From Syntrophaceae bacterium UBA6109 (GTDB lineage: Bacteria; Desulfobacterota; Syntrophia; Syntrophales; UBA6109): 64,000 nucleotides of DNA. The stretch is taken from the NCBI GenBank assembly GCA_002428445.1, contig DIWJ01000074.1:1-64000 (forward strand). Reading direction: 5' to 3'. Every line of letters begins with the position of its first letter. Within the stretch, counting starts at the first letter, position 1. Of the stretch, positions 44,501-52,494 are shown piece by piece. The translations under genes and the position numbers were made by a program. The notes below the pieces were generated by a model, which was not told where the DNA came from, searched no databases, and saw nothing but the letters and a program-made list of their open reading frames with translations.

Positions 44501-45203
44501 CTGGCAGTGGAGCCTGGGCACGTGGAGCCAGCTGACGACCAACAATCCCCAGATGATCACGCCCCAGGGCAAGGTCCTGTACGGGACGTTCCCGGGAACG
44601 GGCATCTGGAAACTGGAGGGCGGGACCTGGACGCAGGTGACGTCCAGCAACCCCGAAGCGATGGCGGCCACGGATTCGGCGCTCTACGCAGATTTCGGGG
44701 CGACCGGCATCTGGTCATGGAATGGCATTGCCTGGAGCCAGGTTACGCCCAACAATCCGGAAGCACTGGCGGCCTCGGGCTCGCTGCTCTACGGTGACTT
44801 CGGAGCGACGGGCATTTGGAAGTGGGACGGTACGACCTGGAGCCATGTGTCGCCCAGCAATCCGGAGGCGATGGCGGCCTCGGGTTCGCTGCTCTACGGC
44901 GATTTCGGGACCGGCGGGATCTGGAAATGGGACGGCACGACCTGGAGCCAGGCGACGCCCAATAACCCGGTCCTCATGACGGCAGCCGGTTCACTCCTGT
45001 ACGCGACGTTCGGCACGGACGGCGTCTGGAAATGGGACGGCACGACCTGGACCAACATCAACCCCAACAGCGCGGAAATCATGGCGGCCGCGGGGCTGAT
45101 ATTCTACGGCGACTTCGGGACGGCCGGCATCTGGAGGTTCGACGGCACGAACTGGAGCCAGCTCACGGCGACCGACCCGGCGATGATGGCATCAGCCTTC
45201 TGA
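41526..45203 (+). CDS. Secreted multicopper oxidase with C-terminal repeat domain (MCO2)
   Basis: 1225 residues. A signal peptide (LLMCICLFWAAVIIPWGTDD, then ALA) is followed by a CotA/bilirubin-oxidase-like core with intact copper ligands: LHLHGGRTPW (His213, 215), FYHDHAWGITRLNVYAGM (His302, 304), HPIHFHLFDVQVLNR (854-859) and WHCHILSHEENDMM with type-1 Cys961. The core is about 190 residues longer than MCO1. From about residue 981 to the end, seven repeats of about 35 residues match the MCO1 tail. RBS AAGGAGGT is strong. A terminator and a canonical FKBP gene follow; the type II secretion genes start 1.7 kb downstream. Substrate unknown. Confidence 0.92.
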   Translation: MRSRNLLMCICLFWAAVIIPWGTDDALAVPGPGETPDYFGTTPNWAYSPLLTKFKDTLPGLWNPADGPAPAKSIPLAVPDKLTYPGSDYYEIELQEFSEVMHSEMGATRLRGYVQVNNGTNAGGTANDVAPAGIRYLGPVIVAAKDRPVRIKFINKLPAGANGKLFLPVDTTIMGAGPGPDAARTQADEIICASKPNEPTPSLCYTENRADLHLHGGRTPWISDGTPHQWITPALDSTTLKTGASVVNVPDMWFDSANSYAAIPACAGLLSCSAPGATNDPGPGAQTYYYTNQQSARLLFYHDHAWGITRLNVYAGMAAGYLITDAKEEALITAGTIPGSAMPAVYRYGIPLVIQDKTFVDAATIIGATGTDPTWNWGTGPRNATTGQITAAVTGDLWWPHVYMPAQNPYNPDFSGVNPMGRWVYGPWFWPPTPVCGSSPDAVKPLCIEYGVVPNPLYGTDPAQPPEMPGTPNPSWGAEAFMDTPVVNGVAYPTVQVPAGQVRFRILNAAHDRFFNLQLYRAANKNSPTTPGAGAPVFTGAVTDLTEVAMVPAAPTAGFPAMWPQDGREGGAPDPATRGPAMIQIGNEGGFLPKPLLLPNQPVNWNVDPTLFTAGLVLQQNEGGGTLMLGPAERADVIIDFSKFAGHTLILYNDAPAPWPALDPHYDYYTGAPDRRAEMGGAYSTLPGQGPNTRTIMQIVVAAGADSSAPVDDYNPTTLTNLQTAFAGPSGVFATSQDPIVVGQQAYDSAYGTTFPAAWPEWGISRISDNSIQFKSVTGESKTVAMAPKAIQDEMGEVFDDYGRMSAKLGLEVPFTNAGNNNFNLQNFVDPSTETVHPGEIQIWKITHNGVDTHPIHFHLFDVQVLNRVGWDGFIYLPDDNELGWKETVRISPLEDTIVALRPILPRVPFPLPHSVRPLNPAMPIGSTLGFSSINPETGEALVPPMTNKMANFGYEYVWHCHILSHEENDMMRPMILNADSLIYTVNAGDGVWQWSLGTWSQLTTNNPQMITPQGKVLYGTFPGTGIWKLEGGTWTQVTSSNPEAMAATDSALYADFGATGIWSWNGIAWSQVTPNNPEALAASGSLLYGDFGATGIWKWDGTTWSHVSPSNPEAMAASGSLLYGDFGTGGIWKWDGTTWSQATPNNPVLMTAAGSLLYATFGTDGVWKWDGTTWTNINPNSAEIMAAAGLIFYGDFGTAGIWRFDGTNWSQLTATDPAMMASAF
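44466..45200 (+). repeat. Seven 35-residue (about 105-bp) tandem repeats in MCO2
   Basis: Same repeat class as in MCO1. The Trp-rich cores read WSLGTWSQLT, LEGGTWTQVT, WNGIAWSQVT, WDGTTWSHVS, WDGTTWSQAT, WDGTTWTNIN and FDGTNWSQLT; the tail ends TATDPAMMASAF (MCO1 ends TATDPAIMVAAY). Two separate proteins with the same copy number suggests that seven units make one closed structure. Confidence 0.88.
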
Positions 45204-45267
45204 GGTCCGAAGGCTGTTGCCCAGCGGCAACCCGTGACAGAGGAAACAAAAAGTGAAACTCTTTGAC

Positions 45268-45300
45268 TCGGGGAGGGAGTGATCCCTCCCCGAATTTTCT
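45268..45300 (+). terminator. Intrinsic terminator after MCO2
   Basis: Perfect 11-bp stem (45268-45278 with 45283-45293; arms TCGGGGAGGGA and TCCCTCCCCGA) with loop GTGA, followed by ATTTTCT. It lies 64 bases after the MCO2 stop and is almost the same sequence, at the same spacing, as the terminator after MCO1. Confidence 0.88.
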
Positions 45301-45323
45301 GACTTTCCAAGAGGGGAAAAGCA

Positions 45324-46025
45324 ATGACGGCACGGACGATGGGGAGATGGATAGCGGTCCTGGGAGCGGTGATTCTGATCGCGCCTGCGGGCGCCGCGGA
45401 AAAGAGGTCCCTTGGCACGCAGAAGGAGAAGATCAGCTACGGCATCGGGGTCGGCGTCGCCCGGAACCTCAAGATGCAGGAAATCCAGGTCGATCTGGAT
45501 GCCGTGATGCAGGGGATGAAAGACACGCTTTCGGGCGGAAAGCTCCTGATTACGGAAACGGATCTCCAGAAGACCATGACGGATTTTCAGTCCGGATTGA
45601 CGCAGAAACAGCTCCAGGCGAGGCAGGCGGAGGCGGAGAAAAACAAGAAGGAAGGAGAGGTCTTCCTTGCCGCGAATGCCGCCAAACAGGGCGTGGTGAC
45701 GCTGCCCAGCGGTCTGCAGTACAAGATCCTCAAGGCGGGCGACGGCCGGAAGCCGACGGCCGCAGACGCGGTCGAGTGCCACTACCGGGGTTACCTGATT
45801 GACGGCACCGAGTTCGACAGTTCCTATCAGAGGGGAACGCCGTCAACCTTCAAGGTGACCGGTGTGATCCCTGGATGGACGGAGGCCCTGAAACTCATGC
45901 CGGTGGGCTCGAAGTGGCAGCTTTTTGTCCCCTCGCAGCTGGCCTACGGAGCGGCGGGGGCGGGCCGGACGATCGGTCCGAACGCGACGCTTGTCTTTGA
46001 AGTGCAATTGCTGGCCGTCAAGTGA
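45324..46025 (+). CDS. FKBP-type peptidyl-prolyl isomerase, periplasmic
   Basis: 233 residues with a signal peptide (WIAVLGAVILIAPAGAAE), an N-terminal FkpA/Mip dimerisation domain (KISYGIGVGVARNLKMQEIQ) and a complete FKBP domain. The active-site residues are in place: YRGYLIDGTEFDSSYQRG, IPGWTEALKLMPVG, SQLAYGAAGAG and LVFEVQLL. It should be a working proline isomerase/chaperone in the periplasm. It follows the MCO2 terminator by 24 bases, mirroring the FKBP-MCO1 pair at 13.5 kb, where the isomerase residues are degenerate. ATG 45324 was chosen; ATG 45339 is possible. Confidence 0.92.
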   Translation: MTARTMGRWIAVLGAVILIAPAGAAEKRSLGTQKEKISYGIGVGVARNLKMQEIQVDLDAVMQGMKDTLSGGKLLITETDLQKTMTDFQSGLTQKQLQARQAEAEKNKKEGEVFLAANAAKQGVVTLPSGLQYKILKAGDGRKPTAADAVECHYRGYLIDGTEFDSSYQRGTPSTFKVTGVIPGWTEALKLMPVGSKWQLFVPSQLAYGAAGAGRTIGPNATLVFEVQLLAVK

Positions 46026-46084
46026 TCCGGGGCCGTCCCTGCGGACCCCCGAAACGGGGCGCGGGGAAAGGAGGATCAGAGGAA

Positions 46085-46765
46085 ATGATTGCGCAAACGA
46101 TGAAAGCTCTGCCGCTTGTCGCAGCTTTTTGGGCTGTCCTGATCCTGCCGCTCTTCTTCCCTTTTCTGACGACGGCGGATGTCTACAAGTACGTCGACCA
46201 GAACGAGGTCATTCATCTGACCAATGTGCGGCCCGCGGGTGCGCATTTCAAGATCCTGATCAGGGAAGGGGGTGCCGATCTCAAGCCGGAAAGCGGTTCC
46301 TTTGCGCATTACGACGCCCTGATTGCCCGGACAGCCGGGAAATATGGCGTCGACGGGACGCTCGTGAAGGCCATGATCAAGGCCGAATCGAACTTCGACT
46401 CCAAGGCGGTTTCGAAAAAGGGCGCCAGGGGGCTCATGCAGCTCATGCCGAAGACGGCCGCGAGGCTCGGGGTCGGCGATTGTTTCCACCCGAGCGACAA
46501 CGTCGAAGGCGGCACGCGCCACCTCTCCTACCTCCTCGACCTCTATCGGGGCAATATTCCGCTGGCCCTGGCCGCCTACAATGCCGGCGAAGGCGCCGTA
46601 GCGAAATTCGGCGGCATTCCGCCCTACCTGGAGACGCGCACCTACATCGCTTCCGTCCTCGACCACTACGGCCGATACAGGGAAGAGGCGGAATTTGCAG
46701 CCGCCGCGGCGGGCATGCAGCTCCGGGCGGAGAACAGACGCTCTTCCTCCCTTCAAAACGATTGA
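46085..46765 (+). CDS. Lytic transglycosylase with DUF4124-like N-terminus
   Basis: 226 residues. A signal peptide (FWAVLILPLFFPFLTTADVY) is followed by a short DUF4124-like segment (YKYVDQNEVIHLTNVRP) and a soluble lytic transglycosylase domain: catalytic Glu in VKAMIKAESNFDSKAVSKKG, then ARGLMQLMPKTAARLG and LALAAYNAGEGAVAKFGGIP. It cleaves peptidoglycan without hydrolysis. Its position between the MCO2/FKBP pair and gspI suggests that it opens the wall for secretion-system assembly (inference). AAGGAGG lies about 10 bases before ATG 46085. Confidence 0.9.
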   Translation: MIAQTMKALPLVAAFWAVLILPLFFPFLTTADVYKYVDQNEVIHLTNVRPAGAHFKILIREGGADLKPESGSFAHYDALIARTAGKYGVDGTLVKAMIKAESNFDSKAVSKKGARGLMQLMPKTAARLGVGDCFHPSDNVEGGTRHLSYLLDLYRGNIPLALAAYNAGEGAVAKFGGIPPYLETRTYIASVLDHYGRYREEAEFAAAAAGMQLRAENRRSSSLQND

Positions 46766-46916
46766 CGGGTCCGGCAAGCGATCCCGGCGACCGCACTCCC
46801 ATGATCCATACCCTGAGAGCCGGGTAAGAGATTTGGCCGCCCGGATCGCGTTTTGCCCCGATGGAAAACGAGCCGGGAACATGCGAGCATTTTCCCATAA
46901 GAGGAGGAGCCGAGAC

Positions 46917-47363
46917 ATGACAACGGGGGATTGCAGCCGGCGGAAAGGGCGTTCCGCGGGGAAACGCGCGGGAATGCGGGGCTTTACCCTCCTGGAGGTG
47001 CTGGTCGCCCTGTCCGTGATGGCCATGGCCGTCACCCTGGTCCTGCAGCTCTTTTCGACCAACCTGCGATCGGTCGTCCGCTCCGGCGACGTGACTTCGG
47101 CGGCCGTCCGGGCGGATTCAAGGATCCGGGAGATCCTGACGGAGCCGCTGGCGGCCGAGAGGGTCTGGAGCGAAGCGACGGACGACGGTTACCGGATGGA
47201 TGTTTCCGTAAGGGAAGTGCTGAAGGAAAGGACACAGAATCTGCCCGTCCGGATGATGGAGGTCGTCCTCATCATCCGCTGGGTGGACGGGATGATGGAG
47301 AAGAGGCTCGAACTGAAGACGGCGAAGATGGTGGACCGGACGGCGCAGACCGGGGAGGTTTAG
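46917..47363 (+). CDS. gspI: Type II secretion minor pseudopilin GspI
   Basis: 148 residues. A long basic leader (MTTGDCSRRKGRSAGKRAGM) precedes the prepilin cleavage site RG|FTLLEVLVALSVMAMAVTLV, with Glu at +5. The rest matches GspI, including the late VVLIIRWVDGMMEKRLELKT strand. ATG 46917 has GGAGG 9 bases upstream; an internal ATG (46974) would give a four-residue leader. It is first of gspI-J-K-L-M-C. GspI nucleates the pseudopilus tip with J and K. Confidence 0.88.
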   Translation: MTTGDCSRRKGRSAGKRAGMRGFTLLEVLVALSVMAMAVTLVLQLFSTNLRSVVRSGDVTSAAVRADSRIREILTEPLAAERVWSEATDDGYRMDVSVREVLKERTQNLPVRMMEVVLIIRWVDGMMEKRLELKTAKMVDRTAQTGEV

Positions 47364-47366
47364 AAA

Positions 47367-48032
47367 ATGAACCGTCCCGGCGGGAAGACAACAGCAACGC
47401 GGGGTATGCAGGGACGGCCCCGTTCCGTCAACGGGGGATTCACTCTCCTGGAACTCCTCATCTCCATGACCCTGCTGGTTGTGATCCTGGTCATCACGAT
47501 GGGGGCGATGCGGGCCGGCTCCCGGTCGGTCGCAGCGGGTGAAAAGAAGATGGAGGCCCAGGAGAGGTTCCGGGCGGTGCTCTCCATCATGGATGCCCAG
47601 ATTGCATCGCAGATCCCGCTGACCTATGAGGGAGAGGGCGGAACAAGATTCACCTTCCGCGGCGACGGTCAGAACCTGCGCTTCTCGACGGGCTATTCCA
47701 TCTGGAGCGGCCGGAGGGGGTATGTGGTCGTCGACTACGTCATCGAAGCGGCGGGAGGCGGGAAACGCATCCTCTACGCCAGGGAGCAGGTTCCCGGAAT
47801 CGAAGGCCTCGCGTATACCCGTCTGATCGAAGCTTCGGAAATGTCTTTCGACTACTTCTTCAAGGGGCCGGTCGATGAAAAGGGCGGCTGGGTGGACGCC
47901 ATGGTCGAAGGGACTGCGATTCCCGGAAAAATCCGATTTCGCATGGTCCGCGGAAAGGAAGAGATCTCCAGGATATTCGCCGTCAAGGTCCAGGCGGTGA
48001 TGGCGCCGGTGCAGGGAGGCAAGGCCTCATGA
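47367..48032 (+). CDS. gspJ: Type II secretion minor pseudopilin GspJ
   Basis: 221 residues. The leader MNRPGGKTTATRGMQGRPRS is followed by NGG|FTLLELLISMTLLVVILV, with Glu at +5. The mature domain has ERFRAVLSIMDAQIASQIP and later YVVVDYVIEAAGGGKRILYA, as in GspJ. It starts three bases after gspI and overlaps gspK (ATGA). Confidence 0.88.
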   Translation: MNRPGGKTTATRGMQGRPRSVNGGFTLLELLISMTLLVVILVITMGAMRAGSRSVAAGEKKMEAQERFRAVLSIMDAQIASQIPLTYEGEGGTRFTFRGDGQNLRFSTGYSIWSGRRGYVVVDYVIEAAGGGKRILYAREQVPGIEGLAYTRLIEASEMSFDYFFKGPVDEKGGWVDAMVEGTAIPGKIRFRMVRGKEEISRIFAVKVQAVMAPVQGGKAS

Positions 48033-49006
48033 GACGCAGACGGGGCATCGCCCTTCTGATCGTCCTCTGGGTCCTGACGATCCTCATGGTGACGGTATTT
48101 TCCTTCGCCGTGATGACGAGGGCCGAGACGTACGGGACGCTCGTCTTCAAGGAGGACGCGGAGAAGAGGTATCTTGCCGAAGCGGGAATCGAACGGGGCG
48201 TCATGGAAATTCTTTACGCTTCGATCAACCGCAATCGGACGGTGACCCTGGAGGGGATGGGCTTCTGGAGATTTGACGGCACTTCCTACACGGTCGGGAT
48301 GGGAAACGGGAGCTGCGAGGTGCGGGTGGTCGACGAAGCGGGCAAGATATCCCTGAACGGCCTGACAGACGCCTCCGGCATCCTCCTGAAGAATCTGCTC
48401 GTCCTTCAGGGCGTCGGCCCCGAGGCGGCCGACGAGATCGTCGACGCTGTTCTGGACTGGAAGGATTCCGACGATCTGCATCGTCTCCACGGGGTTGAAA
48501 GCGACTACTACCTGTCGCTGCCGAAGCCCTACCGGCCGGCGAACGACAGCTTCAAGACCCTGGAAGAACTGATTCTTGTCAAGGGGATCACGCCCGGGAT
48601 CCTCTACGGAACGGAAAAGACGGCAGGAATTTTTTCTTCCCTGACGCTGCACGGCAAGGCAGGCCGCGTCAACATCAACGCGGCGCCGCGGGAAGTCCTG
48701 GCGGCCCTTCCGGGGATGGAGCCGGGCATGGCGGACAGGATTCTCGAGATCCGGGCCCTCTCGGATATCCGGGGCATCGACGACATCAAGGATATCCTCG
48801 GCGCCGGATATGCGCGGGCGGCGGCGTATGCGGATTTCGGACCTGCGGGCGCGCCGGGGGCCTTTACCGTGCAATCCACCGGCTATCGGGAATCCCGGAA
48901 GCGCGGGTATGCAGTCGCGGCGACGGTGATTTTCGGCGGCCGCAACCAGCGCCCTCATGAGTATCGATACGTGCACTACAAGAGCCCGGCGGAAATTCAG
49001 CAATGA
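48029..49006 (+). CDS. gspK: Type II secretion minor pseudopilin GspK
   Basis: 325 residues, the size of GspK, the largest pseudopilin. The short leader MRRRRG is followed by IALLIVLWVLTILMVTVFSF, with the non-Glu +5 residue typical of GspK. Helix-hairpin-helix-like segments typical of the family are present (GVGPEAADEIVDAVLDWKDS; GRVNINAAPREVLAALPGME). It forms the pseudopilus tip with I and J. ATGA overlaps link it to both neighbours. Confidence 0.92.
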   Translation: MRRRRGIALLIVLWVLTILMVTVFSFAVMTRAETYGTLVFKEDAEKRYLAEAGIERGVMEILYASINRNRTVTLEGMGFWRFDGTSYTVGMGNGSCEVRVVDEAGKISLNGLTDASGILLKNLLVLQGVGPEAADEIVDAVLDWKDSDDLHRLHGVESDYYLSLPKPYRPANDSFKTLEELILVKGITPGILYGTEKTAGIFSSLTLHGKAGRVNINAAPREVLAALPGMEPGMADRILEIRALSDIRGIDDIKDILGAGYARAAAYADFGPAGAPGAFTVQSTGYRESRKRGYAVAATVIFGGRNQRPHEYRYVHYKSPAEIQQ

Positions 49007-50535
49007 CCATGACAGAAGCGATCACCATAACGGCGTCCCTCGTCTCGAAGGCGGCGGAAAGAGCATTCCGCGGGGGCCGGTCCCTGTGGAAAATCCTCAC
49101 TTTCAGCCTTGCCGATGACCGGATTGCATCCGGGTCGTGTCTCGCCGTTCTTCCCGAGCGCGGGCGCACAACCGTTGCGTACGGCACGCGTTTCTTCGGC
49201 CGGATGAGCATCCGGGGAATCCGGCAGTATCCCTCCGAAGAGGGAAAATACCCGACGCCGGAGAATCTCGCCTCGGCCGTCGAACTGGCCGTGAACGATC
49301 TCCGCGCGCCCGGGGAGCGGGTCACGCTTGTCGTTCCCAAGGCCTGGGTCATCGTCAGGACGGCCGACCTCCCTCCGGCCGTCAAGGAGAATCTCTCCGG
49401 CGTCATCTCCTATGAACTGGACCGGCTTACGCCGCTTTCCGCCGAGAGGGCCTTTTACGACTTTCGGATTCTCGATGAAGACCCGAATCGGATCCGCATC
49501 CTGCTCGCGGCCGTGAAGGCCGATGTCCTTGATCCCTATGTGGAGGCCCTGAAGAGAAAAGGAATTGCCGTCCAGCGGGTCGCCGTCAGCCTCTCCGCAG
49601 CCGGCACGCTCAGCCGCTATCTTCACGGGGACGGGGACACCGTCTTCGCGGAAGTCGGCGCCGGCGGTTACGAAGGCGGGTTGATCCGCAAGGGCCGATG
49701 GGAAGCCTCCTTTGCCGGAAGATTTGCATCCGGGGGCGTCCCGCCCGGGGAAAGCGCCCTCGCAGCGGAGATCGAGCCCCTGGTGGATCTTGTGCAGCGG
49801 GAAGGCGGGTCGCCGCCTGCAGTCGTCGTCCATGACCCGGCCTCGGGCAAGGTATGGCCCGGGATGCAGCGCAGCGCCGCATCCGGCGGCGCCGCCGGTA
49901 GGGGCCGCCGCCGGTTCCTGAACTTGGAGAAGGCCGGAGATCCGCCCTATGCCGCCCTGGGCGGAATTCTGGAATCGCTGTGGGCCGGCGCGGCTGGAAT
50001 GAATCTTCTCGAAAAAGGCGGTTCTCCGCCGCCGAAGGCGCCCGCAGCTCCGACGCTTGCCCTTCTTGCCGTTCTCGCCGTGCTCGGGCTGTTCTGGATG
50101 CTGTCGCCATTGCAGGGCAGGGAAAATGAGATCAGGGCCATCGATCGCGAGCTCGCGGACCGCAGGGAAGAGGTGCGGAAGATCGAGGCGCTCCGGAACA
50201 GTCTCGAAGGCATGGAGAAGGAGATTGCCGGCATCGAGACCTTCAAGTCTTCCCGGGTGATGACCCTGGATCTGTTGCGGGAAATGACGGCCGTGCTGCC
50301 GAAAGATACCTGGCTGTCCAGGTTGCGGATCACGGATTCGACCGTGGAAATCGAAGGCTATGCGGCCTCCGCGACGGAGATCCTGCCGAAGCTGGAGACC
50401 TCCGGTCATTTCAAACGCGTCGAATTTGCCGCCTCCACGTCGAGGGATACGCGATTGAATGCAGACCGTTTCACCATCAAGATGGAAATCGAAAGTCAGG
50501 CGGAGAAAGGGGCGGGAGATGAAAAAAAACAGTAG
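49003..50535 (+). CDS. gspL: Type II secretion protein GspL
   Basis: 510 residues. The N-terminal cytoplasmic domain has an actin-like fold (GRTTVAYGTRFFGRMSIRGI; LTPLSAERAFYDFRILDEDP), as in GspL/PilM. A single membrane segment lies near 348-366 (TLALLAVLAVLGLFWMLSP), followed by a coiled periplasmic region and a ferredoxin-like PilN-type domain (LPKDTWLSRLRITDSTVEIE). It anchors GspE to the membrane. gspM begins inside its 3' end (50519). Confidence 0.9.
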   Translation: MTMTEAITITASLVSKAAERAFRGGRSLWKILTFSLADDRIASGSCLAVLPERGRTTVAYGTRFFGRMSIRGIRQYPSEEGKYPTPENLASAVELAVNDLRAPGERVTLVVPKAWVIVRTADLPPAVKENLSGVISYELDRLTPLSAERAFYDFRILDEDPNRIRILLAAVKADVLDPYVEALKRKGIAVQRVAVSLSAAGTLSRYLHGDGDTVFAEVGAGGYEGGLIRKGRWEASFAGRFASGGVPPGESALAAEIEPLVDLVQREGGSPPAVVVHDPASGKVWPGMQRSAASGGAAGRGRRRFLNLEKAGDPPYAALGGILESLWAGAAGMNLLEKGGSPPPKAPAAPTLALLAVLAVLGLFWMLSPLQGRENEIRAIDRELADRREEVRKIEALRNSLEGMEKEIAGIETFKSSRVMTLDLLREMTAVLPKDTWLSRLRITDSTVEIEGYAASATEILPKLETSGHFKRVEFAASTSRDTRLNADRFTIKMEIESQAEKGAGDEKKQ

Positions 50536-51073
50536 GCTCCTCATCTTCGCCATCCCGGTGATGGTCATCCTTCTCGGCGCCGTTGCGTACGAGTACGGGT
50601 ACCTGAAGATCCGGGCCGAATTGCGGGAAAGGGAAGACACGGTTTCGGTCAAGGAAAAAACCCTCGAAAAAACCATGGCCCTGATCGCGGACAGGCCGCG
50701 TCTCGAGATGAAGTCGGCCGCCCTGGCGGAAGCCAGAAAGACGGGGCATGCCAAAATGATCGAAGGAGAGACGCCCGCCGTTGCCGCCGCCGCCCTCCAG
50801 GGAATGCTCAAGGCGGTGATCGCCTCGCGGGGCGGGATCATCTCCAGCGACCGGGTCGAAAAAACGGAAGATGCCGGGAAGTTCAAGATGATCACCGTGA
50901 CGATCGATGCGGTGCTGCCGGACACGAGGGCGCTCGGAGATTCGCTCTACGCCGTGGAGACGCAGACGCCCTATCTCATCGTCCGGGAACTGGATATCCG
51001 GATTCGGAATTTTCGGGAGCCGCGGGACCTGATGGTGAAGCTGAAGGTGTCGGGGCTTACGGGAGGCCTTTGA
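50519..51073 (+). CDS. gspM: Type II secretion protein GspM
   Basis: 184 residues: a short cytoplasmic N-terminus, a membrane segment (LLIFAIPVMVILLGAVAYEY), a coiled coil and a ferredoxin-like domain (TPYLIVRELDIRIRNFREPR), as in the T2SSM_b family. It pairs with GspL in the inner-membrane platform. ATG 50519 lies inside gspL with a purine-rich upstream stretch (GGGGCGGGAG). Confidence 0.85.
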   Translation: MKKNSRLLIFAIPVMVILLGAVAYEYGYLKIRAELREREDTVSVKEKTLEKTMALIADRPRLEMKSAALAEARKTGHAKMIEGETPAVAAAALQGMLKAVIASRGGIISSDRVEKTEDAGKFKMITVTIDAVLPDTRALGDSLYAVETQTPYLIVRELDIRIRNFREPRDLMVKLKVSGLTGGL

Positions 51074-51075
51074 AG

Positions 51076-51906
51076 ATGGGCGGAAAAAGGTATCTGCTGC
51101 GCAGCATCAACGTCCTGAATGTCCTGCTTCTGGCGGCCGTCGTTCTTTTCCTCGCGGTTCCCTCCGCGCCGGAGGAGGTTCGCTGCGCCCTTCCCGTTCC
51201 GAAGAAGGCGGCCGTCGTGCCCGGGGAAGAAGCGGCTTCGCGCCGGAATCTCTCTTCCGTAGACTATGCCGCGATCAGCGACGCGAATCTATTCCATCCC
51301 GAAAGGCGCATCCCGCCGGAAAAAAAAGAAGAGAAAGCGACGGCAAGGCCCGACGTCAATCTTTTCGGGACGCTGATTGCAGGCGACATGAGCATCGCCT
51401 TTCTTGAAGACAGGAAGGCGCCGGTATCGACGGCGGGAAGAGGGAAGAGGCAGATCGCCCTCCGGAAGGGGGGTACCCTGAACGGGTATGTGCTCCGCGA
51501 CGTGGAAGTGGACCGCATCGTCCTCGTCAAGGGCGAGGAGCAGGTGCTTGTCATGCTGACGGAAGGGGAGAAGCGGAAGACGGAGGCTGCTTCTTCGGGG
51601 TCGGCAGCGGCCGGGCAGGCGGCCGCGGGCGCATCGGGCGCACCCCCTCCATCCAAGGTGCCGCCGCCTCCGACGCGGCCGGCGGCGCCGGGACCCGCAG
51701 GCGGAGCGATCGAGTCCAGGCCGCAGGCAGCGGCCGCCCCGCCATCGGCGATCCAGGCGGCGCCCTCCGGTCCGACGGCAGCGACGGCCGGACCGGGGAT
51801 CGGCGCTTCCGGTTCATGGCCTCCCACCAAGAGTACGATCGAACAGACGAGGCAGAAGATCAAGGAGGGCCAGAAGCTGCGGATGGAGCAACTTCAGAAG
51901 CAGTGA
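51076..51906 (+). CDS. gspC: Type II secretion protein GspC/N-like
   Basis: 276 residues. A membrane segment (INVLNVLLLAAVVLFLAVPS) is followed by the homology-region motif of GspC (NLFHPERRIPPEKK; VNLFGTLIAGDMSIAFLEDR), then a Pro/Ala/Gly-rich C-terminal tail (about 185-260). No PDZ or coiled-coil C-terminal domain is seen, so it is the short form found in many deltaproteobacteria. It would connect the platform to the outer-membrane secretin. In canonical operons gspD follows or precedes it; here the next genes are on the other strand, six bases away. Confidence 0.75.
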   Translation: MGGKRYLLRSINVLNVLLLAAVVLFLAVPSAPEEVRCALPVPKKAAVVPGEEAASRRNLSSVDYAAISDANLFHPERRIPPEKKEEKATARPDVNLFGTLIAGDMSIAFLEDRKAPVSTAGRGKRQIALRKGGTLNGYVLRDVEVDRIVLVKGEEQVLVMLTEGEKRKTEAASSGSAAAGQAAAGASGAPPPSKVPPPPTRPAAPGPAGGAIESRPQAAAAPPSAIQAAPSGPTAATAGPGIGASGSWPPTKSTIEQTRQKIKEGQKLRMEQLQKQ

Positions 51907-51913
51907 CCCCGCA

Positions 51914-52423
51914 TCACAGCAGCGCTGCGATCATCCCGTCCAGCCCGCTTTCGTCGATCTTGCCGAGGATCCTGTGCCGGACGACAGTCCGGCGGTCGAG
52001 CACGTAGGTGGTCGGGATGCCGGCGATGCCGTAGGGCTTGACGAGAGACGAGTTCCGGTCGAGGAGGACCGGATAAGTGGGCTTCCCGGCGCCCATGTAG
52101 GCTTCGGCCCCTTCCCTGGATTCACCGACGCCGACGGAGCAGGGGACAAAGGTTTCCGGACCGCGTCTGCGGTAGAGGGATTCGAGGGTGCTCATCTCCG
52201 CGCGGCACAGGGGGCACCAGCTGGCCCAGAAATGGATCACGGCGATCCTTCCCCGGAAATCGGACGGGAGAACGACGGGGTTCCCGCTGAGGTCCGTCAG
52301 GGTCGCCTGCGGCGGGACGTCTCCCATCCGCAGAACTTTTTCTTTCCGGCAGGCAGGCATCCCGGAAAGGGCAAACGCAAGCCCGGCGGCGGCCGCAGCT
52401 CTCAGGAAGTCCCTTCTGCGCAT
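51914..52423 (-). CDS. TlpA/ResA-type thioredoxin-like lipoprotein
   Basis: 169 residues. A signal with lipobox-like end (AAAAGLAFALSGMPAC) suggests lipidation at Cys25. The thioredoxin fold has active site HFWASWCPLCRAEMSTLE (CPLC) and the conserved cis-Pro region GIAGIPTTYVLDRR. It faces the periplasm and would exchange thiols of exported or cytochrome proteins. The gene is last in the minus-strand series, 71 bases after its thioredoxin-like neighbour. Confidence 0.9.
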   Translation of the reverse strand: MRRRDFLRAAAAAGLAFALSGMPACRKEKVLRMGDVPPQATLTDLSGNPVVLPSDFRGRIAVIHFWASWCPLCRAEMSTLESLYRRRGPETFVPCSVGVGESREGAEAYMGAGKPTYPVLLDRNSSLVKPYGIAGIPTTYVLDRRTVVRHRILGKIDESGLDGMIAALL

Positions 52424-52494
52424 CGGGCGAACCTCGATCTCCGAAAACAATTTCCAGGGGCCTTCCCTTGCCTGACGGCGCAGCCGGCGTTTTT

